DNA of 52,155 nucleotides from NCBI GenBank assembly GCA_009377475.1, contig WHTY01000023.1:1-52155 (forward strand). The letters are read 5' to 3'. Under the pieces are notes generated by a model that saw nothing but the letters and a program-made list of their open reading frames with translations, did no database searches and was not told the origin of the DNA. Positions 8,905 to 16,146 of this stretch are shown here, one piece after another. Within the stretch, counting starts at the first letter, position 1, and each line of letters begins with the position of its first letter. This DNA comes from Actinophytocola sp. (GTDB lineage: Bacteria; Actinomycetota; Actinomycetes; Mycobacteriales; Pseudonocardiaceae). The translations under genes and the position numbers were made by a program.

Positions 8905-10040
8905 CAGCCGGTCGCCCCGGGCACGAGGGCGGCGGGTGCGAGATAGCCGTTGTGGTCGATGGCCACGCCAGCGTCGGCCGCCGCCTTGACCACGGTGTCC
9001 TCCCACCGCAGCCGCACCCTGCCGTCGCCGCCGTTGATGACGACCATGCTCGCGGTGTCCCCTGAGACGTTCCGGAAGGAGCGCCATGCCCGCGGCGGGA
9101 CGGACAGCATGTCCCACGGGCCGAGCCGGACCGAGCGTTCGTCGTCGAGGTTGAGCCGGACGTCCCACTCACCGTCCTTGACGATGACCACCTGCGTCTG
9201 ATCGTGCCGGTGCGCGAGCATCCCGCGACCGGGCTCGGCGCGGAGCCAGGCGATGTTGTGGCCGTGTGGTTCGGACACGCGCGGCCGCTGGCCACGGTCC
9301 TCGGTCATCCCATAGCCCACGACGGGTGCCAGTTCCGCGCCGCCACCAGGTAGCTCGCTGTCAAGGAACGGCGCAGCCGACCAGGCGAGGTCAGCGGGCG
9401 TGGCCACCCGTTCCCGCATCGTGGTGACCGGGTAGGAACGCAACCTGGCGATCTCGTCCCGCGACATCGGCCGGACCAGGTCGGCATTCTCGGGCAGCTC
9501 GTCGCCGGCGACGGTGTCGATCAGCGTGTTGTCCGCGGTGAGATGAAGCCCGTGCCCCTCGGCCTCCCGCAATACCGTCGGCCCCCAGATGATGCCGCCG
9601 GTCTCGTCCTGGCCGAGTGCCGTGAACAGCCAGCCGTCGTCTGGCCCCACGTTCGTGAAACCGCGGAAGATCCACGGCGGGATCGATGCGATGTCACCTT
9701 CCCGGAGCGTGAGTTCGCCCTCGGTGCCGTCCGCGCCCCAGCGCAACAGGAACTCACCACGGAAGCAGAGGAACACCTCCGCGGTGAAGTGCAGATGCAG
9801 GTTGTTGGTCACGCCGTGTGGCATGGCAGCCGCACCGATGTTGAACCCGTGCGGCTCCCGCAGGTTGATCACCTGCCCGGCGCTTTGCGTCACCCCAGGG
9901 CCGATCATCGCGTAGTTCTGCTTGCGGTCCGAGCCGGGCGTCCGGCAGTCGATGAATGCCTGGTTGCAGGAGACGAAGTCGCTCCTACGGATGGTTCTGC
10001 GGGTCAGCTCCTCGGCGGACACCACGATGCCGTTGTCCAT
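8904..10040 (-). CDS. Bicupin (gentisate-dioxygenase-like double cupin)
   Basis: A 378-residue protein with two cupin barrels. The first has NNLHLHFTAEVFLCFRGEF (about residues 92-110) with two histidines and a glutamate spaced as metal ligands; the second has MLAHRHDQTQVVIVKDGEW. This layout occurs in gentisate/1-hydroxy-2-naphthoate dioxygenases and in bicupins of sugar-acid pathways. The second barrel keeps HRH and a Gln, so one metal site may be altered. The start ATG 10040 has an excellent AGGAGG. It is the first gene of a minus-strand operon with the hydrolase and the HisD chimera, and a LacI-type operator (10051-10066) sits directly upstream of its ribosome binding site. A dioxygenase role is possible, not shown. 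Confidence 0.8.
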   Translation of the reverse strand: MDNGIVVSAEELTRRTIRRSDFVSCNQAFIDCRTPGSDRKQNYAMIGPGVTQSAGQVINLREPHGFNIGAAAMPHGVTNNLHLHFTAEVFLCFRGEFLLRWGADGTEGELTLREGDIASIPPWIFRGFTNVGPDDGWLFTALGQDETGGIIWGPTVLREAEGHGLHLTADNTLIDTVAGDELPENADLVRPMSRDEIARLRSYPVTTMRERVATPADLAWSAAPFLDSELPGGGAELAPVVGYGMTEDRGQRPRVSEPHGHNIAWLRAEPGRGMLAHRHDQTQVVIVKDGEWDVRLNLDDERSVRLGPWDMLSVPPRAWRSFRNVSGDTASMVVINGGDGRVRLRWEDTVVKAAADAGVAIDHNGYLAPAALVPGATG

Positions 10041-10050
10041 GCCACCTCCT

Positions 10051-10066
10051 GTGTATACGTATGCAC
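10051..10066. promoter_or_regulatory. Probable LacI-family operator before the bicupin operon
   Basis: GTGTATACGTATGCAC is an imperfect 16-bp palindrome (14 of 16 positions symmetric) only two bases from the bicupin Shine-Dalgarno, so a bound repressor would block transcription or early elongation. Fourteen of 16 bases match, in reverse orientation, the site at 11261-11276. A half-site CGTATGC recurs at 10134-10140 just before the LacI gene. Confidence 0.65.
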
Positions 10067-10169
10067 ATTATTCTCGCATTCGCTTTCTTGTCAAGGCTGT
10101 GCAGGTGTCTTCCGACGCTCGGAGAGAGTTAGACGTATGCTTGGCTCGGTAGCGAACAAGGAGGATTCG

Positions 10170-11180
10170 GTGGGCATCACCAGTCACGACGTGGCACGCC
10201 TCGCCGGTGTCTCGCAGCCGACGGTGTCGCGGGCCCTGCGCGGCGACACGCGCGTCTCCGCGGCGACCCGCGCGAAGGTGCGGGAGGCGGCCACCGCACT
10301 CAACTATGTGCCGAGTGAGGCAGGCCGGAGCCTCTCGACACGCAGCACCCGCCGGATCGGGGTGCTCGTCACCGACCTGACCAACCCCTTCTATCCCCAC
10401 CTGATCGCGCCACTGCACGACGAGCTGGAACGGCTCGACAACCGGATGATGCTGTTCACCGAACGCACCGAGGCCGCCGTCGCCGCCGACCGGCTGCTCG
10501 ACCGCTCCATCGACGGCGTCGTGCTCGCGACGGTGACGCTCGACTCGACGCTGCCAGCGGAGCTGCGCAGGCGGGACCTGCCGTTCGTCTTCCTCAACCG
10601 GGAGGGCGGCTCCCCTACCAGCGACGCCGCGGTCGTCGACAATCGCCTCGGCGGCGAGATCGCCGCTCGCGAGCTCGTCCGACTCGGACATCGTCACATC
10701 GCCGGGATCTTCGGCCCGGAGAACACCAGCACCGGCCGCGACAGGGAGCTCGGGTTCCGGTTGGCACTCGCCGACGCCGAAATCGCGCTGCGGCAGACGC
10801 ACACCCGGCACGGTCCGTTCGAATTCGAGACCGGAGCGAAGGCGCTGGCCGACCTGCTCGAAACCACGCCCGCTCCCACCGCCGTCTTCTGCGGCAACGA
10901 CGTCATCGCGCTCGGCGCGCTCGACACGGCCAAACGTGCGGGCGTTGCCGTGCCAGACGAGCTGACCGTGATCGGCTTCGACGACATCCCGATGGCGTCG
11001 TGGGCGGCCTTCGAGCTCACCACGGTCCACCACGACATGCACGAGATGGCACGTGCGGCCGCGCGGCTACTCGTCGACCGGATTTCCGGCTCGGCGGACA
11101 GCGCGGAGCCACGGCGGGTGGTCCTTGAGCCGGAGCTGGTCCGCCGGGGAACTCACGCGGAAGTGACCAGCCACCGATAG
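10170..11180 (+). CDS. LacI-family transcriptional regulator of the bicupin cluster
   Basis: A 336-residue LacI/GalR repressor. The helix-turn-helix is at the very N-terminus (SHDVARLAGVSQPTVSRALR), followed by the hinge helix (YVPSEAGRSLSTRSTRRIG) and a periplasmic-binding-protein-like effector domain (VLVTDLTNPFYPHLI ... AVFCGNDVIALGAL ... VIGFDDIPMASW). GTG 10170 is chosen because AAGGAGG lies five bases upstream (10158-10164); an ATG at 10137 lacks such a site. It is divergent from the bicupin operon and precedes the MsmK-type ATPase. Octamers TGCATACG/CGTATGCA lie in both flanking gaps, arguing for control of both neighbours and possibly itself. Effector probably a sugar or sugar acid, unknown. 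Confidence 0.9.
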   Translation: MGITSHDVARLAGVSQPTVSRALRGDTRVSAATRAKVREAATALNYVPSEAGRSLSTRSTRRIGVLVTDLTNPFYPHLIAPLHDELERLDNRMMLFTERTEAAVAADRLLDRSIDGVVLATVTLDSTLPAELRRRDLPFVFLNREGGSPTSDAAVVDNRLGGEIAARELVRLGHRHIAGIFGPENTSTGRDRELGFRLALADAEIALRQTHTRHGPFEFETGAKALADLLETTPAPTAVFCGNDVIALGALDTAKRAGVAVPDELTVIGFDDIPMASWAAFELTTVHHDMHEMARAAARLLVDRISGSADSAEPRRVVLEPELVRRGTHAEVTSHR

Positions 11181-11260
11181 CACTGCTGCATACGGATTTT
11201 GTCAGCTGAACACGGCATTTACCAACTTTAAGTGCGAAAACTCAGGCCTTGCCATTGGCT

Positions 11261-11276
11261 ATGCATACGCATACAC
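11261..11276. promoter_or_regulatory. Second LacI-family operator, before the MsmK-type ATPase gene
   Basis: ATGCATACGCATACAC agrees at 14 of 16 positions with the reverse complement of the site at 10051-10066. It lies 86 bp before the ATPase start. A further half-site TGCATACG is at 11187-11194, just after the lacI stop. The three gap positions plus CGTATGC at 10134-10140 define a small regulon around the lacI gene. Confidence 0.6.
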
Positions 11277-11362
11277 TGACGTTGCCCATCCCGGACGCCC
11301 CGCGCGTCGACGCCGTGGCTCAACCGGACAGCCGACTCGCAACCCTTGCAGGAAGGAATGCC

Positions 11363-12439
11363 ATGGCCGACGTTCACTACCAGGACGCGACGCGGCACTA
11401 CCCTGGCGCGGCCACCCCGGCCGTCGACAGGCTGAACCTCGACGTGCCCGACGGTGAGTTCCTTGTGCTCGTCGGACCCTCCGGCTCCGGCAAGACCACC
11501 GCGCTTCGCATGCTCGCCGGGCTGGAAGCCGTCGACGACGGCGGCGTGTTCATCGGCGACACCGATGTCACCCACAAACCGCCGAAGGACCGCGACATCG
11601 CGATGGTCTTCCAGTCCTATGCGCTGTACCCGCACATGACCGTCGCGAAGAACATGGGGTTCGCGCTGAAGCTGCAGGGAACTCCGGAGCGCGTCATCAA
11701 TGAGAAGGTTGCCAACGCCGCGAAGCTTCTCGAACTCGACCCGTTCCTCGACCGCAAGCCGAAGGCGCTTTCCGGCGGCCAGCGGCAACGAGTGGCGATG
11801 GGCAGGGCGATCGTCCGCGAGCCATCGGTCTTCCTCATGGACGAGCCACTGTCCAACCTGGACGCGAAGCTGCGAGTGGAGACGCGAGCCAACATCGCCG
11901 CGTTGCAGCGGCGACTGGGCACCACGACGGTATACGTCACGCACGACCAGGTTGAGGCGATGACCATGGGCGACCGCGTCGCCGTGCTTGCCGACGGCAA
12001 GCTACAGCAGGTCGATACGCCCGGTGCGCTGTACGCGAAGCCTGCCAACGCCTTCGTGGCCGGCTTCATCGGGTCACCCGCGATGAACCTCGAAACCGTC
12101 GACATCCGCGACGGCCACGCCAAGCTCGGTGACATGACCGTTCCCGTCCCTCGCGCGGTGGCGGGTGCGGCTCCTGCGCTACGGCTCGGCGTGCGGCCGG
12201 AGTCGCTCCGCCTCGTCGGCGCGGGCGACGACGGCTTCGAGCTGTCGATCGATCTGGTGGAGGAGCTCGGCGCGGACGCCTACGCCTACGGCTCCGTCCG
12301 CAACGGCAGCGCGGACCACCGGATCGTGGTTCGGGTCGACGGGCGGGCGGCCCCCACGCGCGGCGACGTCGTGCGGGTGGCGGTCACCGACGCCGATGAG
12401 CTCCACTTCTTCGACCCGGCCACCGGGTCACGGCTCTGA
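11363..12439 (+). CDS. UgpC/MsmK-type sugar ABC transporter ATPase (orphan)
   Basis: A 358-residue ATPase of the MalK/UgpC/MsmK class that energises carbohydrate importers. Walker A GPSGSGKTT, Q-loop MVFQSYALYPHMTV, signature LSGGQRQRVAMGRAI, Walker B VFLMDEPLSNLD and switch VTHDQVEAMTMGD are intact, followed by a C-terminal OB/TOBE regulatory domain (about residues 235-355). Start ATG 11363 has GGAAGG six bases before it; an earlier in-frame ATG at 11249 overlaps the operator and is unlikely. No binding protein or permease genes accompany it, so it is either a shared ATPase serving distant importers, as MsmK does in other Gram-positives, or the remains of a transporter operon. Its end overlaps the convergent AbiEii-like gene by 12 bp. 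Confidence 0.9.
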   Translation: MADVHYQDATRHYPGAATPAVDRLNLDVPDGEFLVLVGPSGSGKTTALRMLAGLEAVDDGGVFIGDTDVTHKPPKDRDIAMVFQSYALYPHMTVAKNMGFALKLQGTPERVINEKVANAAKLLELDPFLDRKPKALSGGQRQRVAMGRAIVREPSVFLMDEPLSNLDAKLRVETRANIAALQRRLGTTTVYVTHDQVEAMTMGDRVAVLADGKLQQVDTPGALYAKPANAFVAGFIGSPAMNLETVDIRDGHAKLGDMTVPVPRAVAGAAPALRLGVRPESLRLVGAGDDGFELSIDLVEELGADAYAYGSVRNGSADHRIVVRVDGRAAPTRGDVVRVAVTDADELHFFDPATGSRL

Positions 12440-13144
12440 CGGCCTGCGCGCGAGCAACATGCGCTGCGCCAGCCGTGCCAGCTCCCTGCTCGCCGGGGAC
12501 AGCGTCTCCGCCTCCCGTTGAACCAGCGCGATCGTGTCGTACAGCGGCTCGGAGAACCCGACCGTGCGCACCGAAGGCGGGCAGGACGCGCTCTCGGCGA
12601 CGGCGCGCGACACGATGCTGTCCCCAATGCCGCGCTCGACGAGCGCCAGCGCGGACTTCCAGGCGGCGAATGCGTCGCCGGTTGGCACGATGAGCGTCGC
12701 TGGCGGGGCGTCGCTGTAGCGCTGGCCCAGCGAGCGCCGCTCGTTAGGCCATGGTTGGTAGCCAGTACGGCTGAGTAGCTGGATCCGGACGCTGATGCCC
12801 TCGGACGTGATCAGCAATGCGGGCGTGGCTTCCCGGACGGAGGTGGGTGGTGGTTCCCAGCGCAGGCCCGGGTATTCGCGTCGAGTGGCGCGCACCAGTG
12901 TGCGTTCGAGAGTTTCGGCTGTGGTGCGGCGGTTGCCGAGTGAGATGAGGTCGATGTCCTCCGAAAGACGGCCGTCGGGCGCGTGGGTTCGCGAAAGCGC
13001 GGTACCTCCGAAGAAAAGCACGTCGTCAGCGAGGTGCGTGCTGATCGCGGCAAGCAGGTGAGAAATGAGGTGGTCACGGCGCACCTGGGCGAGTGCGACT
13101 CCGAACTGCTCGGCGACGGCGTGTTCCTCGGCGGGATCAAGCAT
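12428..13144 (-). CDS. AbiEii-type nucleotidyltransferase toxin with a LysR-like C-terminal tail (chimera)
   Basis: A 238-residue protein. Residues 1 to about 163 are a type IV AbiEii/AbiGii toxin: the nucleotidyltransferase core FFGGTALSRTH followed by RLSEDIDLIS (motif I with the metal Asp pair), then SVRIQLLSRTGY and QRYSDAPPATLIV. AbiEii proteins should continue with a Lys and an RDLYDL-type motif. Here the sequence from about residue 166 (LALVERGIGDSIVSRAVAE ... GFSEPLYDTIALVQRE ... LSPASRELARLAQ) reads like the C-terminus of a LysR-family effector domain. The expected RD-x-x-D motif is absent, so toxicity is doubtful. It starts two bases after the AbiEi stop. Junction about 12640-12655. 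Confidence 0.75.
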   Translation of the reverse strand: MLDPAEEHAVAEQFGVALAQVRRDHLISHLLAAISTHLADDVLFFGGTALSRTHAPDGRLSEDIDLISLGNRRTTAETLERTLVRATRREYPGLRWEPPPTSVREATPALLITSEGISVRIQLLSRTGYQPWPNERRSLGQRYSDAPPATLIVPTGDAFAAWKSALALVERGIGDSIVSRAVAESASCPPSVRTVGFSEPLYDTIALVQREAETLSPASRELARLAQRMLLARRPSEP

Positions 13145-13146
13145 CG

Positions 13147-13782
13147 CTAACTGTCCTTCAGCAGACGGGCGAGGGCGGCCTTGCGGCGTTGCGCGGTGGC
13201 GAGCTCATCCAGGAGGTTGTCGTCAGCGCGCGGGAGCAGGGCGTGGATTGCGGCCTCGGTCTCGTCTGGCAGCCCACCGAGCGCGGGGCGGGCGGCGAGA
13301 TCGAGCACAGTTTGTTCGATGGTGGTGACCCAGCCGTCTCCGAGTTCCGAAGTGTGCCGTTGCAGGTCAAGGGTGCGGATGTCGCGCCGGACGAACAGCA
13401 CGGTCGCGTCGCGGTCGGCCAATCGGAGGGTGGCCCGATGTCGGCGCGCTGCGACGACCGCTACCGCAATGGCACGCGGGACCGCACCATGTATCCGGGC
13501 GGCGGAAAGCCCCATGAGCGCGACAGTGTCGACTCCCTCGTCCGCGGCGGCGATGCCCAGTGCGGCGGCTTCCAGTTCTGGCCGCCAGCTCGCGCCGACC
13601 TGGTCGTCGGGTACGACCGCGTAGTAACCGGTCGCCAAACGATGCAGTGCTCCCGCGCGAGCGAGACGGGCGAACTCCGGGCGAGGGTGGACATACGTGA
13701 CCGCTCCATCCCTGGGGCGCAGCACACGCAGCGGACGCCGCAGCAGCTCAGGTGGAACCCGAGCGGCCGTATGGGACATCAT
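13147..13782 (-). CDS. AbiEi-type antitoxin / autorepressor
   Basis: A 211-residue AbiEi-family antitoxin, partner of the AbiEii gene two bases downstream. In type IV AbiE systems the antitoxin has an N-terminal winged-helix DNA-binding domain that represses the operon and a C-terminal antitoxin domain; here the pattern of LLRRPLRVLRPRDG, then FARLARAGALHRLATGYYAVVP (winged-helix tip), then ALMGLSAARIHGAVPRAIA and TTIEQTVLDLAARP fits. Of several in-frame ATGs, 13782 is chosen because AAGG lies five bases upstream and a 17-bp palindrome (13793-13809) sits just before it; the longer forms would place the operator inside the coding sequence. Confidence 0.8.
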   Translation of the reverse strand: MMSHTAARVPPELLRRPLRVLRPRDGAVTYVHPRPEFARLARAGALHRLATGYYAVVPDDQVGASWRPELEAAALGIAAADEGVDTVALMGLSAARIHGAVPRAIAVAVVAARRHRATLRLADRDATVLFVRRDIRTLDLQRHTSELGDGWVTTIEQTVLDLAARPALGGLPDETEAAIHALLPRADDNLLDELATAQRRKAALARLLKDS

Positions 13783-13792
13783 TGTCACCTTC

Positions 13793-13809
13793 GTAGGCTT
13801 TAAGCCTAC
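13793..13809. promoter_or_regulatory. Palindromic operator of the AbiE module
   Basis: GTAGGCTTTAAGCCTAC is a perfect inverted repeat (8-bp arms about one central base) immediately upstream of the AbiEi ribosome binding site. AbiEi antitoxins are known to bind inverted repeats in their own promoters, so negative autoregulation is the natural reading. Confidence 0.65.
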
Positions 13810-13968
13810 TCTCATGCCACTAAACATGGCAAAATGAGCTCCGAGACGCGTCGCCATGCCGCGCCGATCGTCGACTGATATCGGATACCGGCCATGACAG
13901 CGAGGCGCGTGCGCGAGTAGGCGACCTCAACGATCGCGTCCGGCGGCGCCGTGTTCCTCGCTCGCCCC

Positions 13969-14565
13969 TTACCCGGCTGCGACGACGATGACGTGCAGGT
14001 GACGGGGGCCGTGGACGCCTTCGACGCGATTGAGCTCGATGTCGCTGGTGGCGCTAGGGCCGCTGATCCACGTCTGCGGGCGAAGCGGGTCGAGGCGCTC
14101 GATGGCCTGCGGCACTCCTGCGACGATCTGGTCGGCACGGATGACACACACATGGTGGTCGGGCACCAGGCTGAGCGCGCGGCGGCCCTGACCGGGGCCA
14201 TGGTCGAGCACGATGGTGCCGGTGATGGCGATGCCGACCGCCGCCGCGGTGACGACGGCGTCCACGGCGTCCAGTTCGGACGCCGACAGATCGTCGGTCA
14301 GCGCGCCATCGACCGGGTACGGCAGGTCGGCAGGCACGACGACGCGGCCCGCGTCGCCGAGCGCCGACCGGATCGCCTCGGCGACGTCGGCCTGCGCGCA
14401 CCGGGTGACGGTGGCACGGTAGTCGGTCACCCGCTCGTCGAACAGCTCGACGAGGTCGGCGGGCGCCGGAATGTCGCGGTAACCGCGCGGCACCTCGACG
14501 TCAGGCGGCGCGTCGGCCAGCGCACTCCGGATCGAGGCCAGCATCTCCTCCCGCGCGCTGCTCAC
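13969..14565 (-). CDS. lutC: Lactate utilization protein C
   Basis: A 198-residue LutC/YkgG-family protein (DUF162), the third subunit of the LutABC iron-sulfur L-lactate oxidase that converts L-lactate to pyruvate in the cytoplasm. Recognisable blocks are SSAREEMLASIRSAL at the start, then AIRSALGDAGRVVVPADLP, VDAVVTAAAVGIAITGTI, VLDHGPGQGRRALSLVPDHH and IWISGPSATSDIELNRV-like sequence near the end with GVHGPRHLHVIVV. GTG 14565 overlaps the LutB stop as GTGA. It is the last gene of the 13-kb rhamnose/lactate operon; the next gene downstream belongs to the AbiE module after a 186-bp gap. Confidence 0.92.
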   Translation of the reverse strand: MSSAREEMLASIRSALADAPPDVEVPRGYRDIPAPADLVELFDERVTDYRATVTRCAQADVAEAIRSALGDAGRVVVPADLPYPVDGALTDDLSASELDAVDAVVTAAAVGIAITGTIVLDHGPGQGRRALSLVPDHHVCVIRADQIVAGVPQAIERLDPLRPQTWISGPSATSDIELNRVEGVHGPRHLHVIVVAAG

Positions 14566-16037
14566 GACGTGCCCCCTTCGCGCTGCCACCATTCGCGGAA
14601 CGACTCCGGTGGTGGCGCTGGCACGTCCCGGGCCGTTGTCCACCGCGATCCTGGGCCGGGCAGGGAGCCGAGCACCCGCCTGCCGCCGGGGGCGCTTCGG
14701 CGCAGCATCCGCGCCAGCAGCCGTCCGGCCGTCCCGGCGAACCGCTCCAGCCGCCCCAGCCTGCCCGCGTCGCGCAGCGCCCACGACGCGGCCTTCATCG
14801 CGACGGCCTCCGGCTTCGGGGCATGGCCGCGATGCGCGTCGACCACCTTCGACCGCAGGTGCACCAGCACCTCGGGGATGTCGATGCGCACCGGACACGC
14901 CTCGAAGCACGCGCCGCAGAGGCTGGACGCGTACGGCAGTGAGTCAAGCTGCTCGTCGTGGCCGACCCCGCGCAGCAACGGGTTGAGGATCGCACCGATC
15001 GGACCCGGATACACCGATCCGTACGCGTGGCCGCCGGTGCGCTCGTACACCGGGCACACGTTGAGGCACGCCGAACACCGAATGCAGCGCAGCGCCTGCC
15101 GCCCCACCTCGTCGGCCAGCGCGCGGGTGCGGCCGTTGTCCAACAGCACGACGTGCATCTCCTGCGGCCCGTCGCCCGGTGTGACACCGGTCCACGTCGA
15201 GGTGTACGGATTCATCCGCTCGCCCGTGCTCGACCGGGGCAGCAGCTGCAGGAAGACGTCGAGGTCGTCCCAGGTCGGCACGACCTTCTCGATCCCGACC
15301 ACGGACACCAGGATCTCCGGCAGCGTCAGGCACATCCGGCCGTTGCCCTCGGACTCCACGACCATCAGCGTGCCGGTGTCGGCGACGGCGAAGTTGGCGC
15401 CGGAGACGGCCATCCGCGCGGACAGGAACTTCTCCCGCAGGTGCAGCCGGGCCGCCCCGGCCAGATCGGCCGGGTTGTCGGTCAGGTCGTCGGGCGCGGG
15501 ACGGCCCGCCGACGCCATCCGGCGCAGGAAGATCTCGCGGATCTCCGCGCGGTTGCGGTGGATCGCTGGCACCAGGATGTGGCTGGGCAGGTCGTCGCCG
15601 AGCTGCACGATCAGCTCAGCCAGATCGGTCTCCCACGCCGAGATCCCCCGCGCGGCAAGGGCCTCGTTCAGTTCGATCTCCTGCGTCGCCATCGACTTGA
15701 CCTTCACGACCTCGTCGATGCTGTGCTGCTGGGCGATGCCAGCCACGATGGCGCAGGCCTCGGCGGCGTCGCGGGCCCAGTGCACGGTCGCGCCGCGCTC
15801 GGTCAGCGACGTCTCCAGCCGCAGCAGGTGCTCGTCCAGATGGTGCAGGGTGTTGTCCTTGATCGCCGCGCCAGCCAGCCGCAGTTCCTCCCATTCGGAC
15901 ACCTCGCCGACCACCTGCGCCCGCTTGCCGCGGATCGTGCCGGTGGCGTGGGCGAGGTTGCCCCGCAGTTGGCTGTCGGCCAACGCCGCCTTCGCCGCGT
16001 CGGGAAAGGCAGGCATGCCAACGAACGTCGCGCTCAT
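14562..16037 (-). CDS. lutB: Lactate utilization iron-sulfur protein B
   Basis: A 491-residue LutB, the core iron-sulfur subunit of the LutABC lactate-oxidising complex. An N-terminal DUF162-like domain (about residues 70-300; KVKSMATQEIELNEAL, AISGAN-like ARMAVSGANFAVADTGTL) is followed by two ferredoxin-type motifs: CIRCSACLNVCPVYE and CGACFEACPVRIDIP, each able to hold a [4Fe-4S] cluster. Start ATG 16037 has GGAGGAG just upstream and overlaps the stop of a 24-codon mini-gene as ATGA. LutC follows with a GTGA overlap, so the three are translationally coupled. In this operon it probably oxidises the L-lactate released by the rhamnose aldolase/dehydrogenase. Confidence 0.93.
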   Translation of the reverse strand: MSATFVGMPAFPDAAKAALADSQLRGNLAHATGTIRGKRAQVVGEVSEWEELRLAGAAIKDNTLHHLDEHLLRLETSLTERGATVHWARDAAEACAIVAGIAQQHSIDEVVKVKSMATQEIELNEALAARGISAWETDLAELIVQLGDDLPSHILVPAIHRNRAEIREIFLRRMASAGRPAPDDLTDNPADLAGAARLHLREKFLSARMAVSGANFAVADTGTLMVVESEGNGRMCLTLPEILVSVVGIEKVVPTWDDLDVFLQLLPRSSTGERMNPYTSTWTGVTPGDGPQEMHVVLLDNGRTRALADEVGRQALRCIRCSACLNVCPVYERTGGHAYGSVYPGPIGAILNPLLRGVGHDEQLDSLPYASSLCGACFEACPVRIDIPEVLVHLRSKVVDAHRGHAPKPEAVAMKAASWALRDAGRLGRLERFAGTAGRLLARMLRRSAPGGRRVLGSLPGPGSRWTTARDVPAPPPESFREWWQREGGTS

Positions 16038-16108
16038 GTCTCCTCCGTGCTCGCGCGGGACACCCGCACCCGGTCGGGCCGACGAGCAGGAACCCAGTGT
16101 GTGCTCAT
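16034..16108 (-). CDS. 24-codon mini-gene coupling lutA to lutB
   Basis: Between lutA and lutB an ATG (16108) overlaps the lutA stop as ATGA, opens 24 codons, and ends in a TGA that overlaps the lutB start as ATGA. The peptide contains DRVRVSR, the same heptapeptide found at the end of LutA (DRVRVSRKAQEGR), because a 21-bp direct repeat lies in both. Perfect stop-start overlap on both sides suggests it keeps ribosomes moving from lutA into lutB, or is the relic of a duplicated lutA 3' end. Whether the peptide accumulates is unknown. Confidence 0.45.
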   Translation of the reverse strand: MSTHWVPARRPDRVRVSRASTEET

Positions 16109-16146
16109 CGGCCCTCCTGTGCCTTGCGGGACACCCGCACCCGGTC
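16055..16146. repeat. 21-bp direct repeat at the lutA-lutB junction
   Basis: The 21 bp at 16055-16075 recur exactly at 16126-16146, 71 bp apart, in the same reading frame. One copy is in the last codons of lutA, the other in the mini-gene. A 71-bp spacing that is not a multiple of three is compatible with both stop-start overlaps. It looks like a short tandem duplication. Confidence 0.7.

Noticed and set aside
12428..13144. Simple frameshift as the cause of the odd AbiEii C-terminus
   Set aside because: The other two frames over 12430-12660 do not show the expected RD-x-x-D or YDL motif, while the actual frame is well formed LysR-like sequence.
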